From NCBI GenBank assembly GCA_019914995.1, contig CM034135.1, forward strand, positions 7,814,501 to 7,878,500: a DNA stretch of 64,000 nucleotides, written 5' to 3'. The notes below the pieces were generated by a model. The model ran no database searches, was not told where the DNA came from, and saw nothing but the letters and a program-made list of their open reading frames with translations. This document shows positions 1 to 11,311 of the stretch, one piece after another. Position numbers and translations under genes: made by a program. Source of the stretch: Acanthochlamys bracteata (Eukaryota > Streptophyta > Magnoliopsida > Pandanales > Velloziaceae). How positions within the stretch are numbered: position 1 is the first letter of the stretch; each line of letters begins with the position of its first letter.

Positions 1-395
1 TTCGTTCTAAAGATTCATTAGTTCATCTCAATCACTTCAATCATTATAAAAAGTTTCTCTCGAAACAAAATTTTAATAAAATTCGATGCGCTTGTGCTTG
101 TGCTGGTATTATTGAAGTTGTGACTTTTTTCTTATAGCAAAGTTGACATAGAAGCAAAATTCCAAATCAAAGGTGATATCAATAATGTCTATCGCATTAC
201 ATCTAAGAGAAACTATTACATGATTAAGAACATGAAAATCATTTCAAAACTTTCATGAAAACGTAATCGATTTCTCTGTTATTCAATCATTTGAACCAAA
301 ATCAACTGAAAGAATCAAAACTTTCTATTTTCTTTTTCTTTTTCCTTCTGATTTGTTTGATCTTTCTCAGAATCAAATTCTGAATATTTCAATGT
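1..395. other. 3' flank of the AVT1-like gene
   Basis: AT-rich sequence following the stop codon of the minus-strand amino acid transporter. It probably includes that gene's 3' UTR. I see no coding exon, RNA gene or transposon boundary here. Confidence 0.5.
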
Positions 396-3300
396 TCATG
401 CTAAACTGTCAACTATTTTCCTGATTGAGTTATACGTGCCTATGCAAGCGCATACGACTCCCATGAAAATTATCATTGCACAAGCAGATACCTGCAACAT
501 ATTCGCAATATGAGATTGTTGAAAAATTGAAAAATGGAACAAGTGATTGTTTGAAAATGGTATTACTTGCCTGGAAGAAGTTTACTGATTTTCGTTTGAT
601 ACTGAGATAACAAGCACAAGGCAGAATAAGTGCCTATAAAAGAAACAGAAGAATTTTGTCAGACAGAATCTATGTTTTTAAGTTTTCAGACTTATTTGGT
701 CGCAGTAAAATGAGTTTCTAAAAAAAAGAGTTAAGTTTGTAATGCATAATATATAAAAATGAAACGGAAGTGAGCTTTTGTGTTTATTTGAATTTCAAAA
801 TGAATGTAAACGTAAATTTTTTATGAAAAAAGTGAGTTGCGAGAAAAGTATCACACGTCTAGTGCGAGTATAAGATGTTACAAACTTACCACCAGCATTG
901 CGAAAAGTGATCCGAGCAGTGCCATTACGAAGCCTGAAACGGAATAAGTAACAAGTGTTTAGGACGAACTAGCAGAGTACAGTGAACGGAACAAATGGAC
1001 ACTGACCGAAGAATGGAACTGCAAGAGCAACAAACAATGTTGAGACGACAAGAGCTGTTCTGATCATGATTATAACAAGGTAGGATTGCTGGGATGGAGG
1101 CAGAAGCTCTTCGAGACTCAATGCAACTGGAGTCATTGTCAATGCGTACTTCGTTAAAGGGTTCACAACCTGCTAGCCAGATTAGACAATGCAGAACAAT
1201 GAAATTCATAGAGAGATCGTCAAATAGTTTGAAGGATTTCTGAGTTGCAAATGAGGAAGCCATGAATTCATAGAGTACCGTTGTCCAAACTGCAACTTTG
1301 GAAGCCATGAATTCCCGAGGCATGTTCAATGTAAACTGAGATTTTGTTGAGTCGCCGAACATTAGAAATCCTGAAGCAGCTACGCCAGCATACAGAATCG
1401 TGCAAATGAGGAAACTGCATAGATTACAACCACGCTTGATCAGCACAAAAAGTTAGATATCCAAAATCACTATGGGGTGTTTTCCTTTCAAAGGAAGTGG
1501 CTTTTGGGAAGTAATGAGTTTTTGAAGAGTGAGTTATAGAGATTAAATTATCACAAAAGAATATAGCAAGTCACCTGAAAATGACATTTTGGTGGAAAAA
1601 AGTCACTTCCGGATTAAAAATAAAAGACCCTATAATAGATGGTTACCTGACAAATATGACTGTAGGGAAGTGCGAGGGCTTATCCATGGACGAATAGATG
1701 TTCGGGAAAACTGAGTGACCTGAATAGCAGAAACCATACAGGCCGAGCGAAACTGGAAGGTTCGCAAAATCCAGTAAAGTTCCACCTGGATGGAAACCGA
1801 CTCTATCTACAACACCAACCCAGAACAAACACGCAACTACCACTACCGATGCAACAACACCCCCAGCTGCAATAATCCAGACCATGAACAAGTATTACTA
1901 GCAACTTGAACAAAATTGATGATTGTAGTTTGATTTTGAGCTGCTGAGTCTCAATACCTGAGAGGTATGACAGCAAACTAAGGTCTCTTAGCATAACAGT
2001 TGGAAGAACTGCCATGGCTGTACTTAGAGCAAACAGTTGGTGAGAATTCAAATAAGCTCCCATGAAATGTATATGTGCATCTGGGAACATTGATGATAAG
2101 CTATCACTTACAAGCGTAACGTATTCTACGCAAGATGCCTATGAAAAATACCAGGACCAGTTAGGAAAAATTTTGACAAGAGGTAAAGAAACTGTGAAAA
2201 CGTTACGCCAAGATGTTCAGAGACCCCAATACTTACATAAAGCTCCATGTAAAGAACTATCTGCATAAAAAAAAAGAAATATTGATAAAAAAACTAGATT
2301 CTGCAAGTAAGGTGAAGCAAAATTCATACATACATTGAAACCAAATTAATGCATCTTACTGAAATGAATAGCCGGCCGATCTTCCCAAAAGCAGCTTGTC
2401 CTATGTCAGGATACGTTTGGAGTCCTGGAGAGCTGTCCAAGCACTGCTTGAGAAAAATGGCTGTGTAACAGGAGACACATCCCAATGCGAACAGCAACAA
2501 CATGCCTAACCATCCCCCTTCTTTCAGAGCATACGGTGTCGTTAGCAGTCCTACTCCACACAACACATTCATACCATTAACAATAGCTTGAGTTGTTGAA
2601 CACTGAGGCGAAGGCGGGAGCTCGCAAAACGATGAAGGAGCCTTTGATACACTATGTTGTGCATGATAAGGTGTTGTACTAGCATATGATGGCGTGTGAG
2701 TTATGAGTGGTTTGGTTAGTTGGTGGTGGCGTGGACGGGGAAGATAATGTTGGGGAGGAGACGGAGGTGGAAGCACGTCATGTGGTGCGCCGTAAATGGA
2801 ACCTTTCAAGAAGGAACTTCCTGCTTGCACCAAGCTTGAACCACCTCTAAGGAAGCCGTTAACAGTCACACTTGGAGATGGAACGTTTGTGAACATGTCT
2901 ATGGACTGTCTGCACCAAAAAAAAAAATCAAAAAGAAAAAACAGAATTAAGACAATTCCTATATCACGACATCTATATCAACATGTCAAGATGGCCGAGC
3001 GGTCTAAGGCGGTAGTTTCAGGTACTATTCCGAAAGGGCGTGGGTTCAAATCCCACTCTTGACATATCATTTTTGGAATATAATTTTGGGTGAACTTTAA
3101 AAAAAAACCCTCAACTTTCTTTTATTGTATATAAACCATCACCCTTATATTTGGATCTTTAAACTTCAAAGTAAAACAAATAAAAACAACAAAAGCTCTA
3201 CTTTGCTTAATGATTCTAGAAACATCCTTCTCCGCATTACAGTTGTCATTAACTTATGTAATTAAGTTCTTAATTATTGTCATAACTTTCTCTCTTCTTA

Positions 3301-3728
3301 ATTATCCACAGCTCCAAATTTTCTATCCCATTCGATAGATTTAAACATCCTTCTGAACATTCAGGGAAAAGAAACAAAAATCAAACAAGATTGAATCAAA
3401 ACAAATACATGTATGCATTCTTAGCTTTTTTTTTTCTACTCAGCATGGTTGCCGATTACAAAATCTACCGTTCGATAAAAATAATTAAAAGGTACCTGAA
3501 ACTTTGTGGCCAAACTGCAGTGAATGATCCTTGCTGATCACCGTAACGTTGATGATGACTATACGTAGACGACGCCATCGGCGACACCGGCGATGATCCC
3601 GAAGAGTACTGCTCTTCTCCATCTTCATCATCGTCGGAATGCTGCTGAGACTGGTTCTCTTCGTCGTCGTCGGTTTCGAACTGATTCAGACCTCTATCTG
3701 CTTGCTTCATATAATCGTCTTCCTTCAT
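396..3728 (-). CDS. AVT1: AVT1-type vacuolar amino acid transporter (AAAP family), ten exons
   Basis: Proton-coupled amino acid transporter of the AAAP/AVT1 family, expected in the tonoplast. Exons on the minus strand: 3728-3496, 2909-2360, 2260-2237, 2138-1958, 1866-1647, 1414-1279, 1169-1007, 933-890, 633-571 and 491-396, giving 569 residues. The first ~160 residues are a hydrophilic, acidic and Ser/Pro-rich tail with the family-typical SFRQSIDMF stretch across the first splice. The membrane domain starts at TTQAIVNGMNVLCGVGLLTTP and GGWLGM; further hydrophobic segments follow to the C-terminal KIVDSLA. Joins are GT-AG except intron 9 (570-492), which must use a GC donor. Intron 1 hosts a tRNA-Leu gene on the opposite strand. 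Family assignment is firm; which AVT1 paralogue is not determined. Confidence 0.93.
492..570 (-). other. GC-AG intron 9 of the AVT1-like gene
   Basis: The donor reads CAG|GCAAGT, the classical GC-donor consensus, and the acceptor is TTGCAG. Using the GT four bases downstream would shift the frame and reach a stop codon within the next exon, so only the GC donor gives the conserved C-terminus. Confidence 0.88.
2979..2983 (+). promoter_or_regulatory. CAA motif upstream of tRNA-Leu
   Basis: CAACA lies just before the mature 5' end, preceded by a TATA-like CTATAT. Plant tRNA genes commonly carry a CAA transcription-start motif just upstream, so this supports an active Pol III gene. Confidence 0.6.
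2985..3064 (+). tRNA. tRNA-Leu(CAG): tRNA-Leu (anticodon CAG)
   Basis: An 80-nt class II tRNA. The acceptor stem GTCAAGA pairs perfectly with TCTTGAC (3057-3063), with discriminator A at 3064. The A box reads TGGCCGAGCGGTCTAAGGC and the B box GGGTTCAAATCCC. The anticodon stem GTAGT/ACTAT encloses the loop TTCAGGT, giving CAG, which reads leucine CUG codons. The long variable arm is expected for leucine tRNA. It has no intron and does not encode CCA, as normal for nuclear tRNA genes. It lies inside intron 1 of the AVT1-like gene in antisense orientation. Confidence 0.96.
3070..3074 (+). terminator. Pol III terminator of tRNA-Leu
   Basis: A run of five T residues starting six bases after the mature tRNA 3' end, the expected RNA polymerase III stop signal. 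Confidence 0.75.
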
Positions 3729-6702
3729 TGCAGCCGCAGAATAACAGAAAAGAAAAAATCTTAGAGGAAATGGAGAAAGAACGGAAGAAATGTATTGTTT
3801 TCCTCTCTAAATCAAGAATGAAATTAAAATAAAATGGAGGCAATATTTGGGAGAGTTCCCACGTGTGGGTACAAGCATGGTTTGAGGCGTTGACACGTGT
3901 GCAGTAAAAGTTTGACCTTTTTATGGGGGTCAAGGTCTTAATTTTTCTTTTGGTTTTGTGAAAGTGCTTGTTTAGCGCTGATCTCAATACACTAAATAAT
4001 TTAATTTAAAAAAAAATAAAAAATGTGAGAGATTCCAAATCAAAGTTCATGTTTCGAATGTCTATAATTTTATTTTATTCAAAAAAGTTTAAATTTCGAT
4101 CAATTTATATATTTTAATTATATAAAAAATTTAAAATTTTATTTTTATATGTAGAATTTAAGTTTTAATATTTTTATTTACACACTTTTTAATATAATTA
4201 TATTTTTTAATTTTTAATATATTTTTAAAAATTATTGAAATATAAATATTGTACTTCACTTTTACTTTATTTTTTAAAAAATTTTATTTTTTATTTTTTA
4301 TTTTCATAAAATTTAGTTACGAACATTTAAAACATGTTCTAAAATATAAAAAAAACTAACATGAATAGATTTTGTAGATATATAATCCAAAGACAAAAAC
4401 GAAGATAATTATATATATATATATAAAATTCAAAAATCGAAATCATCAATCTACAAACAAATAAAACGGTGATGAGGGCAAATTTGCTAACAGCCTATAC
4501 TGTAGACGCTAACTGTTTCCTATGTTACTACGGTACCGTTGCTAGGACTCGTTTGACAGCAATGGACCTCAACAAACGGTTAACAAAGATTGGCCTTTGA
4601 TCCAAACAACGGATATAAGTCCTTACCTCGACGGAAAGCGTACGGACGGGCTCAACGCCGGCGCCTTCAGTTGCTGGTCAATCACCCGCTGGTGTCTATT
4701 TACGTACTAGGCAAATGTGGACAAGCACCAGTGCTGAACAGTGAACTCTTAAAGGAAGATGGGGCTGCTTGAAATTGTTTTTTTATAAGTAAATTTTTTT
4801 AATTTTTAATAAATTTTTTAATAAATATTTATAGATTTATTTAAATTTTTAAAATATAATTTTTTTTAATTTTTAAAGTAAAAATCTATTAGTTTTAAAG
4901 TAAATTTATTTTTAAAGTAACAAATATAAATTTTTTAAAATATATCTCATGTCTCTTGTGTGAATGTTTTTTTGTGTTATGTGCTGCTTGTGAATCAGAG
5001 ATCATTCATCCGTATAGAAAACAGGTTTTGCAATGTCTTGAATCAGCAAGATCTGTACAAGTGCTGACATACAGAAATGAAACGAAAAAATTTCTTTAAT
5101 CAAAGCATCATAGTTTCAAAGTTAGGCCAACAGAACTGATTAAGCAATCAAGTTCAGGTTTATCTACCAAGACAACAGAAAAGAAAGAACAAAACCAATT
5201 AAAAAGATACTATGAAATGTTAAGAAAGTCTGAAGATACTTTGTCAAAAGGGTACTGGAGTTGTATCCACTTTACCAACTTAAGAAGAAAGTATACTTTG
5301 AGCATGCGGAAATAAATATAAAATGACCTGATTCAGGATTGGCAAAGGCAGATAAAAGACATAATTGCATGCATGGTGAAAATAAACTTAACCAGAAATA
5401 GCAATACCAATAAGCACATCTAACTGAACAGATATTATGATAGGTACCTTTAACTCTTTGATTTCTCTCCCCCATATGAGAAAAGAAGCCCTGGAGGAGG
5501 AGTAATCAGACAAGGAGCTCAATATAAGATAGACAACGACATTACAATGCTAAATACGATTTCGGAAAGTAAGCGATATCAGCTGTCATAAGGTGAAACA
5601 ACTTCAAAACAATGCAGTAATGCCTTTAATGTAATTTGTCGAAAGGTAAAGCATCAAACCATGCTAGCTGCAGGAATAACTCCTATAATGTCAGCATAGC
5701 AAACAAACAAGGGACACACGAACATTATCTGAAATTGGTAACCCTCAGGCAATGAACAAATGCTTCTACCAGAGGAACAATGAAGTGGCAAGTTTGCCTT
5801 TCTGAGAAGGAATACAATCACACAGAATACATGAACAAATTCAATTGGAGAACTGGAGCGCCATCATAAAGCTCATGACTGTATAGTAAATTTTGAAGAA
5901 AGAATGGTGGAAGAGCTAGCTGCCAGAATTAACGGTAAAGACATTCGAAACTAAAACTTAATACTATTATGCCTGCATTAAAGGGAGAGTATGGCAAGAA
6001 GATTGGAGAAGAACACATGAGAATGTCAACCAATTCGAAAACAAGACAGGGCAGTCAAATACAATAATGTAAACTGCACATCCTACCACAGGCAGTTCCA
6101 TAGAAGCTCAACACCATTGGCAACAGAAAACTAAAGAAAATTCTTACCTAAAGCAAACATCTTCAAATACGCAGTTTCCAAGTAAAATATATCAGGATAA
6201 ACCCCAACATCCTCTTCAACTTTCTCTACTGCTCAAGTGCGAAACTGCACTTCCTGATTCATAGTTAACACTGAATGCCCAAGAGAAAGCCATAGACAAT
6301 AGATGCAAAACAAGTAAAAGTAGTGTTTCCTTGTCACAGCATAGGAGCAATTGTGCATAAATAAGATCCTCATTCATATCCGTGGCAACATGGCCAATAA
6401 AGAATTAACAAATAACATCCCTCTTGACTCGCAAGTAATGACAGGATATGAGGATAGTCATATAGTTCCCTATCTCAAAGACTCCCCAAGCCTAGACTTT
6501 CCTGCAGGAAGAATGAAACTCTTCTTCCCTAGTCCCTGAACCATCTACAATTACCCATAAGCTATCATAATCCTCAATTGGGTTCTATTTACACTACAAC
6601 GGTACTATTACACCTCAACCTTGCTTCCTATCAGGAATGGACAAGTATAATGAATATGAATACCATAAATCTTAGATTGATGACATCTACATCATCAGCA
6701 CA
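3729..6702. other. Intergenic region between AVT1-like and RING E3 genes
   Basis: Holds the AVT1 5' flank, a probable MITE (about 4045-4340), an unusual GC-richer island at 4460-4770 with no recognisable product, and long AT runs. From about 4980 to 6700 the DNA is less AT-biased and may be 3' UTR or downstream transcript of the RING gene, possibly with UTR introns. The short open frames here resemble no family I know. Confidence 0.45.
4045..4340. mobile_element. Probable MITE related to the 32510-32803 element
   Basis: The ends are imperfect inverted repeats: left AGTTCATGTTTCGAATG, right (read inward) AGAACATGTTTTAAATG, followed by similar AT-rich subterminal DNA. The interior resembles the better preserved copy at 32510-32803. 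Target-site duplication is not clear, so the exact ends are approximate. Confidence 0.5.
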
Positions 6703-7785
6703 TCACCACCTCGTAATCCCCCTTTCGCTGCGGTCCTCAACCATCCAACTTGCTCTGCTCCTTTCTGAGGCTTCCGCCATTCTCCTTCTGCTCCTCCTCC
6801 TAAATGAGCTAGGCTCTGAATGTGATCTTGATGAAGTAGATGAAGATGTCGATGACCTCGACCTTGACCTTCTGAAGAATGAAAAGAAGTTTCGAATTGC
6901 CCGAGCAACACCTCCACTCTGCCTTGATCGGCTCCCAGTAGATGCCCATGAAACTCTCCTAGGGGCATTGCCAACATTGAACCCACCATCCATTTCGGTG
7001 TAAACTACAGGCAATTCCCTTTGCCCAGGCCTTCGACCTCCCGAAAACTGTCCAACAGCGAATCCACCACCAGGAAGCCTCCAGATTGTCAACCCAACAG
7101 ATTCTGAATCATCCTCTGAAGCAGGCCTCTGGTCAGCTGGGAGCTCATGGCGGCAAACAGGGCAGGAATTTCTAATAGACAACCACGGCAAAATGCAACC
7201 TTGATGATAAAGGTGCTTGCAAGGCATCTCCTTCACCTCAGCATTGAGCTCAAACGCTTCCTTGCAAATCGCACAGTGCGCTTCTGCACCTACATGACTA
7301 TCCGAAATCTCAATAACAGGCATTGATTCAATCGCAGCTTTAGAAGCCGGAGGGTTATCAACAGCACGTGTAGCCCCCGTTAACTCAAGCTGAGAGAGCT
7401 GATCCAGCAATCTATCAAACCCCGAACCCATCAAGAAATCCGAAACGCTCGAAGGCAGCGGACGGAGACCCATTCCGGCGCCATCATCATAGTAAAGTTC
7501 GAAAGCTGCAGCAGCAGCAGCTCGGTCTGAATGGTCTGGTGGACCACGGAGAACGATGACCGGGTTGAACGGAGACCTATTCCCAGTAGTAGCACGGCGG
7601 CGGCGTGTTGGAATCGGTGGCGTTGGTGCGGCCTCCTCAAGAAAACCTCCGCCACAGTCCGGGCAACTGATTGAAGCAGAAGTTGAATGAATTCGAACGA
7701 AGCTACCGCAACAGTAGCACCAGTAAGAAGAAGAAGAAGAGTTCGACGGCATCGGCGAAGAAGAAGATGAATAAGAAGACATCAA
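6703..7785 (-). CDS. RDUF1: RING-H2 E3 ubiquitin ligase with zinc ribbon and DUF1117 (RDUF type)
   Basis: Single-exon E3 ubiquitin ligase of 360 residues. An N-terminal zinc-ribbon motif has Cys pairs at 23/26 and 41/44. A C3H2C3 RING-H2 finger lies at 171-211 with C171, C174, C189, H191, H194, C197, C208 and C211 all present. It is followed by the DUF1117 segment (about 228-300, with GLTIWRLPGGGFAVG) that defines the RDUF group. The tail is rich in Arg/Ser. Arabidopsis RDUF1 and RDUF2 are linked to ABA and drought responses; the same role here is inferred from family only. The gene is intronless in its coding part. The start is the first of two Met codons at the head of a Ser-rich leader; the second is two codons away at most and would hardly change the protein. 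Confidence 0.93.
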   Translation of the reverse strand: MMSSYSSSSSPMPSNSSSSSYWCYCCGSFVRIHSTSASISCPDCGGGFLEEAAPTPPIPTRRRRATTGNRSPFNPVIVLRGPPDHSDRAAAAAAFELYYDDGAGMGLRPLPSSVSDFLMGSGFDRLLDQLSQLELTGATRAVDNPPASKAAIESMPVIEISDSHVGAEAHCAICKEAFELNAEVKEMPCKHLYHQGCILPWLSIRNSCPVCRHELPADQRPASEDDSESVGLTIWRLPGGGFAVGQFSGGRRPGQRELPVVYTEMDGGFNVGNAPRRVSWASTGSRSRQSGGVARAIRNFFSFFRRSRSRSSTSSSTSSRSHSEPSSFRRRSRRRMAEASERSRASWMVEDRSERGITRW

Positions 7786-8935
7786 AAAGGTCGAAAATTT
7801 ATCGAAGCTTATCGGAAAGATTGCAATTTGATGAAGAATTTGTCAAAATGGAATCGAAAATTCAAGCTCGAAAGATTGAAATTGGATTTCTTGGATAAAG
7901 GATGGAATCTTTCGTTGAAAATATAGAAAAAGATCGAATTTTGAGTAAGCCAACACGAAAATCAAGATCTCTAGCGAGAAATTCACAGCTCCAAATCAAT
8001 TACGATTAACTGCGCATCCGAAATTTGATCTTCCAAAGATCGAAATGCTCGATTTTGGTTTCCAACAATACCAAAACAAAACACAAAAAGTCTAAGTTTT
8101 TACTATAATTACAGATTGAAGTTCCAAGAAAAACCAAAAAATCAAAATCGTGGTATCGTGGGAAGAGAAAATAAACAAAGAAAACCGAGAATTAGAGATT
8201 AAAATTGTCAGAACAAAATTGAAAATTGAAAACTTTTTGGGATAAAAATCAGATCTTAGGCTAGAAAGAAATGGAGAGACAGAGAGAGCGAGCGAGAATA
8301 TAAAAGAGAAGCCGCGTGCTGCGTAGCTGCTTGCGGCCGACGCTTCCACCCACGGTACGACCACCGACCGTTTAACTTATTCTACACGTGGCGGTAGGTT
8401 ATTGGTTGATTGTTCCACGGCGTTAAAGTTTGCCGTTAGGTCAGTGCACAACATGTTTTTTGTTATTCTTCAAAGCAGAGAAAATAAAAAAAATGTAATT
8501 GAAAGATATATTAATTAATTCATTAGTTAATGTTGTTTATTATTTGCAGGTTTTGTTAATTTATTAAGTATTAATTGTTTTTTAATACTTCATATGCATT
8601 AAAACTGTTTTAAGATTTTACTTGAGAAATATTTCTAATTTTCTTTGTCAGATGTAACATTTCTAATTTTCTAATTTAACTGAAGTGCATATAAGCATCA
8701 TTTATTTAGCAAATAAATAACATAAACAATTCGATGTATAGAATCATGCACATTACTTTGCATGTTTCAAGTCGAAATTCTACTTTTTTTTTCGAATTTT
8801 GAATACCATAATTTTATAGTTTCAATTATTATTTCAATTATTATTTTTACAACTAAATTTTATTTTCATTAAATTAAACTATAAATTTTACCCTATATAT
8901 TTTAATTACTATTCTGAACTCTAAGATCCTATTTA
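7786..8935. other. 5' flank of the RING E3 gene
   Basis: The sequence up to about 8330 is less AT-biased and ends in a GA-rich stretch with GC-rich neighbours (8270-8350), consistent with the leader and core promoter of the minus-strand RING gene. Beyond 8400 it becomes AT-rich. A degenerate inverted-repeat element may occupy about 8765-8925, but its ends are not clear. Confidence 0.4.
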
Positions 8936-9180
8936 GCAACGGTTATTTAAAAAACTACTTATTAAATTTTTATTTTATATTTTTTAATAAAATTTTTATA
9001 ATATTTTATATAATTTTATTAAAAAATTAGAAAGTATAAAAAAATTTCATAGTAAAATTTATTTATTTATTATTATTATTATTATTTTTAAATCAAAATA
9101 GTAAATTTTATTTATTAAAATAAAATAAAAATATTTTTTATTTTAAAAAAAATTATTTCATAAGTACTTTCGAATACCCC
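8936..9180. mobile_element. Tourist-like MITE, 245 bp, TTA duplication
   Basis: Flanked by TTA on both sides (8933-8935 and 9181-9183). Left end GCAACGGTTATTTAAAAAAC; right end read inward GGGGTATTCGAAAGTACTTA. The interior is almost pure A/T with foldback potential and no coding capacity. The 3-bp TTA duplication and small size fit non-autonomous PIF/Harbinger elements. Confidence 0.72.
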
Positions 9181-9619
9181 TTAATTCTATCTAATTCTAT
9201 TTTGACTAAATTTTATTTTCATAAAATTTACTTTTGGCGTTAATATAATTAAATTAAGCCCTTATTGGTTCTCACATACGGTCTAATTTGATACTGTATT
9301 AAATTGTATAGGGATAAAAATTAATTTAAAAACTAGCTACGGAGATGAGAATATTTAAAAACTTATATAAAATAGTCATCCAATTTAATAAATAAGTAAC
9401 AAATTAATGATTGAATATTGTATAAATTACTTAATGAAGTTTTTAACCTTAAAAAAATCAAATTACAAATTTTATTACTTATAAACACACAATCAATGAA
9501 TTTCCAATCACTGCATAATATTCACACGACAATTTCAATCAATATCCCAAAGCTTTTCCATTGCATGTATGCATGGATTCTATAACTCCGTTCGTACGTA
9601 ATGCAAACTTCCCATGCAA
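9181..9619. other. Intergenic, 3' flank of GPAT
   Basis: AT-rich DNA with no gene or clear repeat; the part nearest 9619 is probably 3' UTR of the acyltransferase gene. Confidence 0.4.
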
Positions 9620-11311
9620 TTAGAGATGTCTATGCAGCAAGAACCTAAGCGCATCCGTTGCCTTCTCGGCCCACACCGGCGCCGGCTTGCTCGAAACCGT
9701 CCCGTCGTTTCCGGCAAGCACTCTATACTTATCCTTTCTCGTGAAACTTGTGCATTCAAACCCTAAAGCAGCTGCGAGTATCTTCTGGACGTAGTTCGCT
9801 ACGTCGTGTGGGTTCCGTCCTGCGGAGCACGTCGCCTCCGGCGGAAGCTGTCTTAGAAACGTTACCTCGTAAATCGGTCTCGGATTCATCATAAAGAATA
9901 TCGGGTCCATTGCTTTCCACCCTCTCGCCGTCGTCGCGTGAAAAAATCCGACCTTGTAGTTCATAGCCACCGGAACAATCCTGTCTGTTAACTCGGCGAA
10001 CAACGCGCTGAACCGGAGCAAGAACGGTTCGCGGCACGTTGTTCCTTCAGGGCAAACAATTAAATCTCCTTTGGATAATTCAAGTTTGATCTTATTGGCG
10101 TCGAGATTACGATCACGACTCAATCGGACAGTCGGTATCGGAGATAAAATCTCCGATAACCGTGAAAGCGAATAGGTGACTGCTGCGACTTGACGCTGTA
10201 GAACGAAAGCGAGAACTACAGGGTCCATCAGTGTCCGGTGAGTGCATACAAAGAGAACTCCGCCGTTTCCGGAGAACGAACTCTTCGATGGAGGAGTTCC
10301 ATAGACGTTAAGTTCTCCGCCGAATGGCCGGATAAGGTACGGAATGTAACGCATAGGGACGACAATACCAACGATGATTCGAACAATGGCGAGAAAGAGT
10401 CCAAAGGGAATCCAGAGAAGGATCAGTAGAGACGTTGACGGTGTCGGACGTTTGACGAGACGACCGTCATGGAAGATTACCGGAACCGGACGGTCTTCGC
10501 CGGAGTAATATTGCTTTTCATAATCAACTCCAGTGAACGGAGTGTAGTACTTCTCCTGCACATATGTGTTTAGTGAGCGATTATATCTTCAACATTTTGA
10601 ACTGGTTCATTAACAATTAACAACGAAAAAAAATGAAACCCAAAAAAAAAAGGAAAAAATAAGAAAATAATAAGAAAAAAGAATCTTTTTACTTGCCTTG
10701 CATATGGAAATAACAGAATTTTCATCCGATGATCGCCGGAGTTGGGCCAACCCGAAATCGGGCTTCTGATCCACGAACAAACCTCTAACCCGATCTGAAA
10801 CCGAAGCGCGATCCCGGATCAGGAGCCCGGTAGCGTACCCGAACCGGTTAACCTCCAGGTCTTCTCCGACAACCTCGTCGGCGAGTAAATGGTCCTTCAC
10901 AAACTTGTCCACCATTATTCTTGGACACTTGGTCACCACAACCTTCTTGCTATTCCCTTTACTACTTGTGCAGGAGTTGAAAACTCTCCATGCGGTAAGG
11001 TCGACATCGTCACTATAAAACTTCGGGAGCACAGCTCTGGCAACTGCCTCGATTTCAGATATTTTAACTCCGGCCATGGAAACAAAAACCATGAGCCTGA
11101 GCCCGATATCTTCCGCATTCAAGATTTCAAGTAATTTTATAGCAGGCCAGAAAAAAAGGAGCAACGCGAACCTTATCAAGCTCGAAGCTTCGAATGCTAC
11201 GAGCATGAAGTATGGAAACGGGTCGGCGTCTTTCAGTAGAACTCCTTCGAGCTCTGCTACAACAGAGCTGGAAGAAGAACTGTCCTTCCGAGCGCTGCGT
11301 CTTCCTTCCAT
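9620..11311 (-). CDS. GPAT5: Glycerol-3-phosphate 2-O-acyltransferase, GPAT5/7 type, two exons
   Basis: Land-plant sn-2 glycerol-3-phosphate acyltransferase, which moves an acyl group (often omega-oxidised) from CoA to glycerol-3-phosphate for cutin or suberin; membrane-bound, expected in the ER. Exons 11311-10697 and 10555-9620 give 516 residues. The acyltransferase motifs are intact: T-H311-R-T-L-M-D316 (HX4D) and CPEGTTC at 373-379. The stretch after it ([19 protein letters not shown], then [10 protein letters not shown] and [12 protein letters not shown]) resembles GPAT5/GPAT7 rather than GPAT4/6/8. The N-terminal HAD-phosphatase motif reads ELEGVLL, with Glu in place of both catalytic Asp residues, as in the phosphatase-negative GPAT5/7 lineage. 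The intron needs a GC donor. Suberin role is inferred from the clade. Confidence 0.93.
10556..10696 (-). other. GC-AG intron of the GPAT gene
   Basis: The donor is AAG|GCAAGT and the acceptor TGTGCAG; the intron is 141 bp and phase 0. It joins SICK to EKYY, matching the SICKE junction of related GPATs. The GT four bases further would leave the following exon out of frame. Confidence 0.88.

Noticed and set aside
6578..7003. Plus-strand frame opposite the RING ligase
   Set aside because: Leu-rich antisense shadow of the well-supported minus-strand E3 gene.
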